A stretch of 64,000 nucleotides of DNA from Liolophura sinensis (Eukaryota > Mollusca > Polyplacophora > Chitonida > Chitonidae), in contig NC_088300.1 in NCBI RefSeq assembly GCF_032854445.1, positions 23,851,608-23,915,607 on the forward strand, in the 5' to 3' direction. The translations under genes were made by a program, and so were the position numbers. The notes beneath the pieces were generated by a model. That model saw only the letters and a program-made list of their open reading frames with translations. It did not search any database and was not told where the DNA came from. The first letter of the stretch is position 1; every line of letters starts with the position of its first letter. This document shows, in pieces, positions 44,369 through 56,534 of the stretch.

Positions 44369-45821
44369 ATTCTGACAGTTCCGAGTGGCAGCCTCCCTCC
44401 GAGGCAGAACAGAAACTGATGCAGGCCAGACGAGACCGAGCTGATAAGATCAGCAAGATCATGGGTGACTATTTACTGAAGGGCTGGAAGATGATGAGCT
44501 CTTACTGTGACGACTGTGGGGTAGGTGATGACCTAGGCTGTTTGAAAATTTAAGCTATCAGTAGAAAATTTAAGCTATTAGTAGGCATTGATTGATAAAT
44601 GTATGCTAAAAAAAGATGCTGATGCCCAAAAGATCTGTTTGACTTTATCACTGTAAACATAAAGTATTGTGACTTCTTAGAGCACTTTTTCGAAAGAAAA
44701 TTAAACCTGACATTATTAATATTTATAATTGTGTTCTTCTGAAATTAATATTAATATGCTATTGTTAACATATTAACATACCTTCATACATACCTTTTTT
44801 TTTCTCTACCCCCTTTATTGGTGAGTTCTTTGTTTTAGACAATACTCATCCAAGACAGACAAGGGAAGATATACTGTATAGCATGCAATGAGCTCAATTC
44901 TGACACAGACAAAGACAACCCAGGTGAGTGAGTGGTAAACATGACGCAGACCTGAATTTATGAAAAGTACAGGTCAAAGTTCACGTCAGTACTGAAGCAC
45001 AATGCAGTGCCTCATTGAAAACTGGCAAAAATTGGCAAAAAGAAGCAAGTAAGAAAATACTACTTTTATGGTGTAAAATTTCATAGTTACACATTATGCG
45101 AATTCTTTTGGATAGATTTTCTGCACACTGTGGGGCATTTCAATGTTTCGGAAGAAAGTTTTGAAAAAAGGAAAAAGTTCTGTTACAAGGTCTTTAACAA
45201 ATAATTGTGAATAAGTCCATAAATAGTCAGTCATTAGTTTGAGCTGTTTGCTTTTTACATGGGAGATTTCTGCACAGTGAATTAACAAATTGTGCGAGTT
45301 GCGATTGCTGTGGAATAAATCCCATTAATATTCTATGTCATACTTCACAGCCACCAATGTTGTTGCAGCACAGTCACAGGCTAAAGAGCACCAGAGAGTG
45401 ATGGGAGGGAAGAAGATAACAACCACTGCCATAGTCTGCAGCAATGGAGGCATGTGTAGTAAGCTAGATAGTGACAGTAGTGACGAATATCCTCTTAACC
45501 CCACCCATGGATCTGCCTCAGCGCCCCTCCCCCGAAAGGAACCGGTAGGGGGTGTAAAGGAGCGCCCCAAAAAGGCGACGGTATCTCTGGAGGCAGGCTC
45601 GTGCTCTACCTCCCAGCTGACTCTGCCGCACAGTAAAACAGTCACCATCAGTGATGTGGCTATCAGCGTAGATGACACCCAGGACGTACTTATACAGAAA
45701 CTTCAGTGGGCCACGGATTCAACTTAAATCCACCACCAGTGTCGAACTCTGCACTCAGCTTTGCCAGCTAATCAAGGCAGCAGCCGAGGCTTTACACGCT
45801 ATCAAGCAGCTCAATACTTAA
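44369..45821 (+). CDS. ZNRD2: ZNRD2 / SSSCA1 zinc-ribbon protein (exons 2-4)
   Basis: ZNRD2 (p27, Sjogren syndrome/scleroderma autoantigen 1) is a small zinc-ribbon protein; its biochemical role is poorly defined. Three exons are clear: 44369-44520, 44839-44923 and 45351-45821. They encode SSEWQPPSEAEQKLMQARR, KIMGDYLLKGWKMM, a CX2C pair (YCDDCG), a second CX2C pair (YCIACNELNSDTDKDNP) and, after a low-complexity linker, the conserved C-terminal helices (LIQKLQWA, then STTSVELCTQLCQLIKAAAE). The two C-terminal halves are in different frames: an in-frame TAA at 45725-45727 is followed in the +1 frame by the conserved continuation to TAA 45819-45821. The first exon is unresolved (candidates 42475-42478 and 42928-42955). 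Identity is firm; the reading-frame break is discussed in the findings. Confidence 0.88.
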
Positions 45822-47094
45822 GTTATCTCCCCTTTAGTCAAATCACTGATGATATCAATCTCCCTGGGTATGTTAACAAACGTTGGTTGAAATCTCATTG
45901 GGACGACTGACGGGCACAAATAGAACCACAGACCATCGACTGAATCCATGTAGATAAAACGACAAATAACTGTCTACTGGTTTTGGACTTGTATCGATTA
46001 CCCATGTTTAAATGTACAGGCTTTGAGTAGTGTCATTTACCATACTAATGTTGTCTTCCTCTGCTAAATTTGTTGTTTAATGAATCCCAAATATCTGTTA
46101 TCATGAATATTATATACCATAATTTGTTTGTCTTCACACAAAAATTGTAAAACTTGTCATGAGAACAAGTCTCGTCACTTGTGTTTCCAGTGGAAAAAGT
46201 CAAATATTTCACCACCATATTCCAAAATGTTTTTTTTTTTTCTCCAAATATTTTTTCATTTTTACCTCTTGAGGAAAGAACATACATGACAACTGCATTC
46301 TTCACGGTGGTTCATCCATATGCCATACAACCAAAAAGTGTCTCGCTTAGCATGGGGTAATTTTAAGAATCTGACAGTTTTATCTTACCAGCGGAAAGGC
46401 TCGACGAACATGAGAGTGGAAAAAGTTATATTTAGTTATTGTGTCTGCATCAATTATATGGGTTGATAGGACGGTTATCAGAGGAGAAAATTGACATCAT
46501 AGTATCGAGGGCAGGGATAGGGGTTGAAATTGCTCTGGGTGACAAAATGTCCAGGTGATGCACCTTTTCCACTCTACAACTGATAACAACTCTCCACATA
46601 TTAATTGATTCCGAATGCCGTTGATGAAGGCAGCAATATTAAAGCAACCCTGCTGTGCGAACCCATGGTAATTTTTTTTCCAGAGTGCTGGACAGGAATT
46701 TCTGCTAGCATGTGGAAATGGATTAATCTGTATCAGTACAGTAGTCATCGCTGAGTTAGCAAAGACTTCCCCCATTTACCTGCAGGGTCTATATCTAGTG
46801 CCATTTTTGTTATGGAAAACCTTTAGGTTCCAAAACAGTTATGTGCCCAAACTGATCAAGGTGTATTAAAACTAACAAATAAATTGAACAAAAAGTTGGT
46901 TTTGCCATTATAACAGGTTTAGTTTTTATACAAATTTCATCCACAGAAAGCATCATTTTGATGTGCATTTGATAAAATTTGTGTATACATAACCACAATG
47001 TCACCTTTAAAATTTGGGATGGATTCTTCAATTTTTTTTTGCAGATTTGGCTGTGACCTATTAAGGGAGAGCATCAGTTGTGGCTGTCCAATTT

Positions 47095-47280
47095 TATGAG
47101 GTTTTGGCCTCACACACACACATTAGCCTGTCCTCCATGGGAAAGCCTGCTAGCACCCTGTGGACAGTCGTGGGGCTCTGCGTGGTTTCCTCCCAGCATA
47201 ATGCTGGCTGTCGTCGTATAAGTGCATTATTCATGAGAATGTGGAAAACACCAATCCAATAAAAATAAAGAAATAAATAA
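47095..47280 (+). mobile_element. SINE family A copy
   Basis: GGGAAAGCCTGCTAGCACCC, GGGGCTCTGCGTGGTTTCCT, CAGCATAATGCTGGCTGTCG, GTATAAGTGCATTATTCATG and an AAATAAATAAAT tail. Confidence 0.75.
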
Positions 47281-48325
47281 ATCATTGGCCTATCTCTGAT
47301 TGGTTGATGGAACAACACCAGCCTCTGCATGATTGGTTGGTATTTGGATTGGGATACTTGGACAGGATTACGTGAAATGCTTTACACGTAATCTGAGATT
47401 GGCTTTTCTTTTTACCTGAAGTGCATGTATTTTAAACCATAATATGCCACGTTTTCTTGCCGGTGCTATTAAAATATTAGCGAAGTATTGAAAGCAGTTC
47501 TTGTATCCGTGGTATTGCTGAGCTGATCGTACAGACCTAGTGATGTTAAAGGATTAGTTCAGCCGCATGTTTGTCAAAAAGGAGACTTTAATCAGGCAGC
47601 TCTTCAGAAATGAAGAGAGAAAAAACAGTCTGAGGAAACTGAAATCCTTTGTTCAAAGTGCTGTATTTCACGTAAAGCCTAGCATTTATCAGGTAGCACA
47701 TTTTGCTTGTTTCCACTGATTCATTCACCATAAAAGGGCCACTTGAGATTTTTCTGTGAAAATTGATTAACTTCTTACCTTAAAAAACTTAAGTATTGGC
47801 ATTAAAAGTATTAAAGCCTTCATGTGAAATAAAGAATTCGTTTTGGGGACTATTTAAACAGAAGGTCTTTCCATTTTGTCACTTTAAATTGGAAATAACC
47901 CACCGAAATAATTCACCTGTAAATTAAAAAAAAAACCAAAAAAAACATGAAAATGTGTTGTGACTTTGGTAGTATATTTATGATAGTGTATGGAGGCAAG
48001 CGTTTATAGTGCACTGTTTAGAATATTACATTTATGCATTGCCCAACCCACTGCCACTTTTACATAATAACAATGAAGATACGTGTATGTCCATGTTTTG
48101 AGTAATAAGTACATTTTATATGCTTGTCCTGTGCTGAAAATAAGGCCCTCACATTGCTTCTAGTAAATTTTGCAAGTATTAATAGCAATCAAATTTACGA
48201 TAGTATAGTTGACACGGGTGTCAAAAGCCTTTTGTAGAACAAAAAACACAGCCAAGGTTTAAATTTGTGATGGCTAAACTATATTTGGTGTTACTTGCAT
48301 TTGATTGTGATATATTAGTAAAAAA

Positions 48326-48369
48326 ACGAAAAGGGGTGGGGTGGGGTGGGGTGGGGTGGGTGTGGGGGC
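48326..48369 (+). repeat. (GGGGT)n tract, G-quadruplex prone
   Basis: GGGGTGGGGTGGGGTGGGGT followed by GGGTGTGGGGG. Five or more G-runs separated by single T meet the usual G-quadruplex pattern on the + strand. Confidence 0.85.
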
Positions 48370-48590
48370 TATCTTAATGGTCTGAGAGGTTGAGTTGCTG
48401 CAGATTACACTTCCATGACCAGTGAGGTTGTGAGTTCAAATCCAGCAATTGCAAGCTGGGCTGTAGTTTTACATCATGATGTTTTTAAACTTTCTTGGAT
48501 AAATGTGATGGGTTTCACATGCTCATATACCTATACTACTGCATATAAGCGGAATATTCTTTTGTTCGTGGTAAATTTAATATCAAAATA
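48366..48590 (+). mobile_element. SINE family A, diverged near full-length copy
   Basis: The tRNA-like head GGTCTGAGAGGTTGAGTTGC and B-box region GTTGTGAGTTCAAATCCAGC are followed by a diverged body and a tail region ATAAGCGGAATATTCTTTTG. Divergence suggests an old copy or a subfamily. Confidence 0.6.
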
Positions 48591-48595
48591 AGGTT

Positions 48596-48705
48596 ACTTA
48601 TTACTAAGGATAAGTATAGAGCATACCAACCAATGAAAAGAGCAGTGACTTATTACTAAGGATAAGTATAGAGCATACCAACTGATGAAAAGAGCATTTA
48701 GTATG
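48596..48705. repeat. 57-bp direct duplication
   Basis: CTTATTACTAAGGATAAGTA followed by TAGAGCATACCAAC and GATGAAAAGAGCA-like sequence occurs twice in tandem with few differences. Confidence 0.85.
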
Positions 48706-49504
48706 TGAAATTATTGTGTCAATGGCTTAAGTCATGAAATCTATGCTTCTCAAATTGAGAGGTAAAATGATTAGACATAGTGCTGTCTAACTAATATACA
48801 TGTGTATCACCAGGAATACAGGTTATCAAGTCTACATCTGTACATGGACGGGTAAAATTCTGAACAAGGTGGACTTTAAATTGAGATTAAAAGCATGATT
48901 ATGAAGTATGTGTGTATGTACGTGTTATGTGAACCCTGTTATTCTTCATAACATTTTGCTTCCATGCTACATGTTTGTGGTTTAAAACCATTCTATATTC
49001 TACATGCTACTGTTTGTGCCAAATTTGTGCTTTAGTGCTGAGATTAAGAGTGTTAACCATGCAACATTTCATATGCATATATTATTATTATTATATATCC
49101 ACAATTTGTCCAATTTTGAGTGCAATAAATTAATTGAACAGATCTGTTTTTTCCTATGTTATCTTACAGGGAAAGAGATTAACTGATGGAGAATAAATGG
49201 GGGATGAGAATCCAATGTCTTGAGGCCCTGCTTCACACTAGCACCACCTCATGAGATTAAAACATATACCACCTCCCTACTGCATTGGGGTTATGATTCT
49301 GGTCTAGGAACAAGTGTCTGTTGCTGTTCCCCACTGGCCTTGGATCAGGCAGTCATCTTGCAAAGGGAGTTGAACTGTACATTCAGAATTGGCTTTTCAC
49401 ACATTTTCCTTTGATAGTGACCTTTTAAGGTACACTGTGAAGGAGAGTTTTTCTGTCACATGATCACTCTGACAGAGAAAAAACAAAACTGCACCATCTT
49501 GTGT

Positions 49505-49620
49505 GAAGAGCAGTGGTTTCCAGAGAGCTCTGATTGGTTTCTTCCACCAATAAACGACAGTATTGTCATATAGGTGAGATACATTATATGGTATGCTGTA
49601 AAATCACAGTCAAATGTGTC
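49505..49620 (+). mobile_element. Possible SINE family A remnant
   Basis: GGTTTCTTCCACCAATAAAC, GTATTGTCATATAGGTGAGA, TATGGTATGCTGTAAAATCA resemble the diverged 3' third of family A. Weak. Confidence 0.35.
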
Positions 49621-50169
49621 AATGATGCAACAGCCTGTGTTTTAAAGTCTCTACATTACCACTCATCCAGAGCTGACGGCGCAGCTTTTTATGCAGTGTG
49701 TTTATATGAACATAAGCTTGCGATTACCCATAATTATTATATCAGGATAATTGGAAACTGCGAAATCCTAAATATCACGGGGAGAACAAAACTTCTTGTA
49801 AACATACGTATATGAACAAAAAGCCAGTCCGAGAACATTTTCATTCACTTAGTGGTCCCCAAAACATGCAAAGATATAGACAACATAACGACATCCAATT
49901 CATTTTTATATACACTTGTCTTTATAATACCAATAGAAAGTACTATATATATACAACATATTAACAAAGGCCACTTGTGAGAGTTGAAATATTTACACTT
50001 GAAAAAAAAATGACTTAGATTAAAACCATACATACTGCTATATCAAGTAAGTTGATTATGATCCATGGTACAGTTGTAACATAGTTCGCGTGTAAATAAA
50101 GTGTAAAATTATACACGGCTCAAATATATAAAGCTTATTTAACTTGCCATGTAATGGTTGTCACTTTCA

Positions 50170-53100
50170 TAGTAAGTGTGAATGACTTGCTGGAACACTA
50201 GGTCATATTATATGTACAGCTAACTGTTACACTCACAAAAAATATCTGGAAAACTCAGTCAAATTCAATGTACAGCCACCTATCACACCCTAGTCATAAT
50301 ACATATACAACTCTCACAGTTGCACAATGTGGGTGAAATGCCCAGTCACATACGTGTAGCCAATTATTGTCACATTCACATAATATGGGTGGACACCCAG
50401 TTACACTGCATGTACAGCCCACAATATACTGTAGCTGGAACTTCCAGGCATATTTCACACACAGCAAACGTTGGCACACAATATGGCTTGAACTCCCAGT
50501 CCTATTACAGGTACAGCTGTCACACTTGCCCCAGTATGGCTGGATCACTCGGTACATCCAACCATTCATGCACGTGAACTAGGGAACACAATATGACTAA
50601 AAGTAACACTACATATACAACTGTCACATTTGCATAATCTGGGTGGAATAGCCTGTCATATGTATAGCCAAATATGGTCACAATTCAAGAATATGGGTGA
50701 AACACCTGTACAGCCATCTTTCACACCTGCACAACATAGGTGGAACATTCAACAACATTACAATTATGCAGCCAATTACTGTCACACTCCCAGAATATGG
50801 GTGAAGCACCTGTACAGCCAACTGTCATACCTGCACAACATAGTCGAACATCCAACCACATTACAATTATGCAGCCAATTACTGTCACACTCCCACAATA
50901 TGGGTGGAGCACCTGTACAGCCAACCTTTACACCTTCACAATATGAGTGGAACATCCAACCACATTACAATTATACAGCTAATTACTGCTGCACTCTCAC
51001 AATATGGGTGGAGCACCTGCACAGTCAATCGTCACACCTGCACAACAGTCGAATATCGAACCACATTACAATTATGCAGCCATGTACTGTCACACTCCCA
51101 CAATATGGGTGGAGCACCTGTACAGCCAACTGTCACACCTGCACAACAGTCGAATATCCAACCACATTACAATTATGCAGCCATGTACTGTCACAATCTC
51201 ACAATATGGAAGGAGCACCTGCACAGCCAACCTTCACACCTGCACAACATGGGTGGAACATCCAACCACATACAATTATACGACCAATTACTGCTGCACT
51301 CACACAATATGGAAGGAGCACCTGCACAGCCAACCTTCACACCTGCACAACATGGGTGGAACATCCAACCACATTACAATTATACGACCAATTACTGCTG
51401 CACTCACACAATATGGAAGGAGCCACCTGCACAGCCAACCTTCACACCTGCACAACATGGGATGGAACATCCTACTACATTACAATTATACGACCAATTA
51501 CTGCTGCACTCACACAATATGGGGTGAGCACCTGCACAGCCAACCTTCACACCTGCACAAAATGGGTGGAACATCCAACCACATTACAATTATACGACCA
51601 ATTACTGCTGCACTCACACAATATGGGTGGAGCACCTGCACAGCCAACCTTCACACCTGCACAACATGGATGGAACATCCAACCACATTACAATTATACG
51701 ACCAATTACTGCTGCACTCACACAATATGGAAGGAGCACCTGCACAGCCAACTGTCACACCTGCACAACATGGGTGGAACATCCAACCACATTACAATTA
51801 TACGACCAATTACTGCTGCACTCACACAATATGGGTGGAGCACATGTACAGGCAACTGTCACACCTGCACAAAATTGGTGGAACACAGTCCCACATTACA
51901 ATTACATAGCCAATTACGGTCACACTCACACAATATGGGTGGAGCACCTGCACAGCCAACTGTCACACCTGCACAACATGGGTGGAACATCCAACCACAT
52001 AACAATTATGTAGCAAATTACTGTCACACTCTCACAATATGGGTGGAGCACCTGCACAGCCAACTGTCACACCTGCACAACATGGGTGGAACATCCAACC
52101 ACATTACAATTATACGACCAATTACTGCTGCACTCACACATTATGGGTGGAGCACATGTACAGGCAACTGTCACACCTGCACAAAATTGGTGGAACACAG
52201 ACCCACATTACAATTACATAGCCAATTACGGTCACACTCACACAATATGGGTGGAGCACCTGCACAGCCAACCGTCACACCTGCACAACATGGGTGGAAC
52301 AGCCAACCACATTACAATTATATAGCAAATTACTGTCACACTCACACAATATGGGTGGAGCACCTGTAAAACTAACCTTCACAATTGGTCACATCACAAT
52401 TATATACCCAAATACTGTCAGAGTCACACAACCTTCACACCTGCACAACATAGGTGGAACATCCGACCACATCACAATTATATAGCCAACTGTCACACCT
52501 GCACAGCATGGGTGGAACATTCAACCACATTACAATTATATGACCAATTACTGCTGCACTCACACAATATGGGTGGAGCACCTGCACAGCCAACCTTCAC
52601 ACCTGCACAACATGGGTGGAACATCCAACCACATTATAATTATACGACCAATTATTGCTGCACTCACACAATATGGGTGGAGCACCTGCACAGCCAACTG
52701 TCACACCTGCACAACATGGGTGGAACATCCAACCACATTACAATTATATAGCAAATTACTGTCACACTCTCACAATATGGGTGGAGCACCTGCACAGCCA
52801 ACTGTCACACCTGCACAACATGGGTGGAACATCCAACCACATTACAATTATACGACCAATTACTGCTGCACTCACACAATATGGGTGGAGCACCTGCACA
52901 GCCAACCTTCACACCTGCACAACATGGGTGGAACATCCAACCACATTATAATTATACGACCAATTACTGCTGCACTCACACAATATGGGTGGAGCACCTG
53001 CACAGCCAACCTTCACACCTGCACAACATGGGTGGAACATCCAACCACATTACAATTATACGACCAATTACTGCTGCACTCACACAATATGGGTGGAGCA

Positions 53101-53935
53101 CCTGCACAGCCAACCTTCACACCTGCACAACATGGGTGGAACATCCAACCACATTACAATTATATAGCAAATTACTATCACACTCTCACAATATGGGTGG
53201 AGCACCTGCACAGCCAACCGTCACACCTGCACAACATGGGTGGAACATCCAACCACATTACAATTATATAGCAAATTACTGTCACACTCACACAATATGG
53301 GTGGAGCACCTGTAAAACTAACCTTCACAATTGGTCACATCACAATTATATAGCCAAATACTGTTAGAGTCACACAACCTTCACACCTGCACAACATAGG
53401 TGGAACATCCGACCACATCACAATTATATAGCCAATTACTGCTGCACTCGCACAATATGGGTGGAGCACCTGCACAGCCAACCTTCACACCTGCAAAACA
53501 TGGGTGGAACATCCAACCACATTATAATTATACGACCAATTACTGCTGCACTCACACAATATGGAAGGAGCACCTGCACAGCCAACTGTCACACCTGCAC
53601 AACATGGGTGGAACATCCAACCACATCACAATTATATAGCAAATTACTATCACACTCCCACAATATGGGTGGAGCACCTGCACAGCCAACCTTCACCCCT
53701 GCACAACATGGGTGGAACATCCAACCACATCACAATTATACAGATCACTACAAATTACTACCATATTCACACAATATGGGTAGAGCACCTATTCAAATTA
53801 CAAGTACAGCCAACTGTCACACTGAAACGATATGGTTGGAACCCATGGTAATGTTTCGTTCACAGCCAGCTATCAATGTCCTGTTTTATTACATGCAAAA
53901 CTGTCATACTCACACAAAATGAATGGAGTATTCAT
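50170..53935. repeat. Large tandem array, 104-bp higher-order unit
   Basis: The core (about 50690-53730) has close to 29 units of 104 bp. Each is ATGGGTGGAGCACCTGCACA, GCCAACCTTCACACCTGCAC, AACATGGGTGGAACATCCAA, CCACATTACAATTATACGAC, CAATTACTGCTGCACTCACA, CAAT. Starts at 52569 and 52673 confirm the period. Within the unit ATGGGTGGA recurs after 43 bp, so it is a dimer of unequal monomers (about 43 and 61 bp). The left flank (50170-50690) and right flank (53730-53935) hold degraded monomers (CCCAGTCACATAC, CCAGTTACACTGCATGTACA). Deletion variants near 52365-52460 and 53310-53400 are themselves near-identical, showing block duplication. Stop codons are absent from the consensus, which keeps frames of up to 579 codons open without any evidence of a gene. 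Confidence 0.93.
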
Positions 53936-55749
53936 TAAAGAATTCCAACAAACTTCAGTAACATGTTAATCACTCTTTATGCTTAATGTCATCACAAATG
54001 TATAAAAACAATATCTTCAGTTGCATTAACTCTCATTCTAACAATGTTTTCTTTCACATTTTAGAGTTTTTTCAGAATCCTGTTTAATTGTATTACCCCT
54101 ATGCATATTCTTACAAGCAACAATAAATGCAAACCATGTAACTTACCTGAGAAAAGATTTTCAACATTCTAGGATCTAAACAATGTAAAGACTACATCAC
54201 AAAATTGTTAAATAATAAATGCTGCGGTCTCCCTTCATCATTTCCTAATCTTTCATTACCGTGCTAAAATATATCCTCCCTCCTCGATAAGAATTGATCC
54301 TGATGAATTTAAGCTAGCTACCTATACCTCTAGGCAACACTACATTATCATGATTATAAAAGCCTAATTAAACAATTTTATTACGTCATGCTTCTAAATG
54401 ATATGGGAGTTTTTATTAAAGGCACCAGATAAGACAACCATATTGACCTGAAAACTGTAACATTTTAATGGTATAAAAAGTGCTTTACAACAACCAGTAG
54501 GCCTACTAAAAACATAGTATTTACACCTTATTAAAATACAATCATACTCACATTCACCTGTAACAAATTTTTACAGTAGCCTTAACATATATTAACAAGT
54601 AACATGTTTATTTTTTTTCCTGAACAGTTCATATTTCCCAAAACAAATATTAATTTCAGAAACATTAATTTCAAGCATATACAAGTAAGATCTTGGGCAA
54701 TATCCCACTTCATTTTAAACTTAGAATTTAACAATCAGATTTTGCTGCAATTTACATATACATGTTATCCAACAATACAATCATGACAAGTGCTAATTTA
54801 CAGATAATCTACTGTTCAGAAACAGCTCCAGTATACATAGCATTTGGCTGTGTACGTCTGAACTTCCTCTGCAGTGCAGGAAAAAAATCTACCTTTTAGA
54901 CTGGCAGTCTGTTATTGGGCATATGGATTCCCACTTTTATTAAGAATTTGCAGGTCTTAAGACAAATATAACTACATAAATTACATGTACATAAACTCTG
55001 TATCAAGTACCATTTTTATGAGGATATATGAAAGGTGCAGATAGACAATGTTTCCGGTATGTCTTCAGTGTCATTTTGATTAATGAATATCTTTATGCAA
55101 AATCCAACAATCCTTGCTATGTACTGATAGAATGTTTACATTCACTTCATATTTCAGAAGGTGTATTCTGTCACCCCTCGTTTGAGGTTTTTCATCATTT
55201 TCAGAAATCTGACCCAGGCCCTGGTAGTTTTTTAAACTGAAGATGCGTTATGACGTTTGCTTTTTCCACATACAAGTTATAAAAATATTTTCTTTACATA
55301 CTTCACAACCACAAGTTGGCATAGGATAAATGTTTCAGAATGTACAGTTTAACTCAATAACAAAACAGTATCCAAACCTTTAGCACTGTACAATCATTCA
55401 AACAGTTTAACCTTCAAATTAAATGAGAGACAGCTATGTAACAAACCCTAAACATTTTCATCCATGTTGAAATGCAATGGAGAATCTTTCCCGCTTCACA
55501 AAATTTGGATCCAAGCTTTCTTGCCTTTTGCGCAGATGATTTGTGGGCAACTGGTAACACAGTGCTCAAGTATTAGCACTAGGAGAATATTGGCCAATCC
55601 AGCTTGGACCCAAAGTGCCATTGATCAAGAAAAGGCAGCTAACCCCATTTGTATTGTGGCTAAATTTTCACAACACACTATCCATAAAAGTGCCACATAT
55701 ACGTGCATGGGCCAACTGTTTCAGTATATAAACATTTAAGCTACAAATG
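53936..55749. other. Probable MOCS1 3' UTR and intergenic DNA
   Basis: AT-rich. The right part, next to the MOCS1 stop at 55750, should be 3' UTR. A - strand AATAAA (TTTATT on +) occurs near 54935. No other gene was recognised. Confidence 0.4.
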
Positions 55750-56534
55750 CTACTCAGTTTGCCCAGCATGATAGTCTCCCCTTTGACCGCCTGTTTTAGA
55801 GAGTAGCTTGACATCAGTGATGACCATCTCACGACTGACAGCTTTACACATGTCGTAGATGGTCAGGGCTCCGACTGTTACGGCTGTCAGAGCTTCCATC
55901 TCCACCCCTGTCTTCCCGACAGTCCTTGCATATGAGGACAAAACGACACTGTGACTGTTCTTATCAAGCTGTACCTTAATGTCCACCTTACTCAGGGCTA
56001 TGTTATGACACAGCGGGATCAGCTCACTGGTTCTCTTGGCAGCCATGATGCCCGCTAGCTGAGATACCGTCAAAACATCGCCTTTCTTCATCTTATTTTC
56101 CTGAACTAACCGGAACACAGCCTCTCCTAAGAACACAGTAGCCGATGCTTGAGCAGTCCTTGTACTGTCAGGTTTGTCCCCCACGTCCACCATTGCAGCC
56201 TTACCAGCGCCATCTGTGTGAGTCAGCTGTCCATATGAGTTATTCCCCCCTGATTGCGATGCATCATAACTCAAGCTTCTGAGTGACCCATGTCTGTTTA
56301 AACGACTTGGCTGTAGCATTGACAAATTGCTATGCACACCCAGTCTTTTAATAAAGTCTGAATTCACTCTGTAGTTGGAAATCACTGGTGAAACAACAAG
56401 AGTGAGAAAGGCACTATGTGTTCTACAGTTATCTTCTAATTCATGACAAAATATACTCTCTGATTTCTCTGGAATGATATTTGCATATGGAATAAAAGGC
56501 TCATTTTCACCTTGATTTGATGATGGAGTAATAT
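55750..56534 (-). CDS. MOCS1: MOCS1 last exon: linker and MoaC (MOCS1B) domain
   Basis: After the acceptor TGTTTTGCAG the exon continues in frame from exon 58270-58390 (QHAG|DITPSS), giving a MOCS1A-B fusion. Roughly 100 poorly conserved residues lead into the MoaC domain. Its motifs are [37 protein letters not shown] followed by [23 protein letters not shown] followed by DMCKA, and [13 protein letters not shown]. It ends at a stop at 55750-55752 after GDYHAGQTE. The Lys and Asp residues of the MoaC active site lie in the conserved [14 protein letters not shown] and TDVKLL segments. Length and motifs fit a complete, working domain. Confidence 0.93.

Larger units (their letters stand above)
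45822..50170. other. ZNRD2 3' flank and intergenic DNA
   Basis: No conserved coding segment on either strand. It contains two or three SINE copies, a G-rich microsatellite and a short duplication, listed separately. The remaining stretches (45822-47090, 47282-48325, 48706-49500 and 49621-50165) show nothing recognisable. Confidence 0.4.

Noticed and set aside
50630-52369. 579-codon open frame on the + strand
   Set aside because: It lies wholly in the 104-bp tandem array. The unit simply lacks stop codons, other frames are open too, and 104 is not a multiple of three, so the peptide cycles through all frames. There is no splice, domain or family evidence.
52540-53315. Further long open frames (243, 163, 98 codons)
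   Set aside because: Same array, same reason; they are frame-shifted copies of one another.
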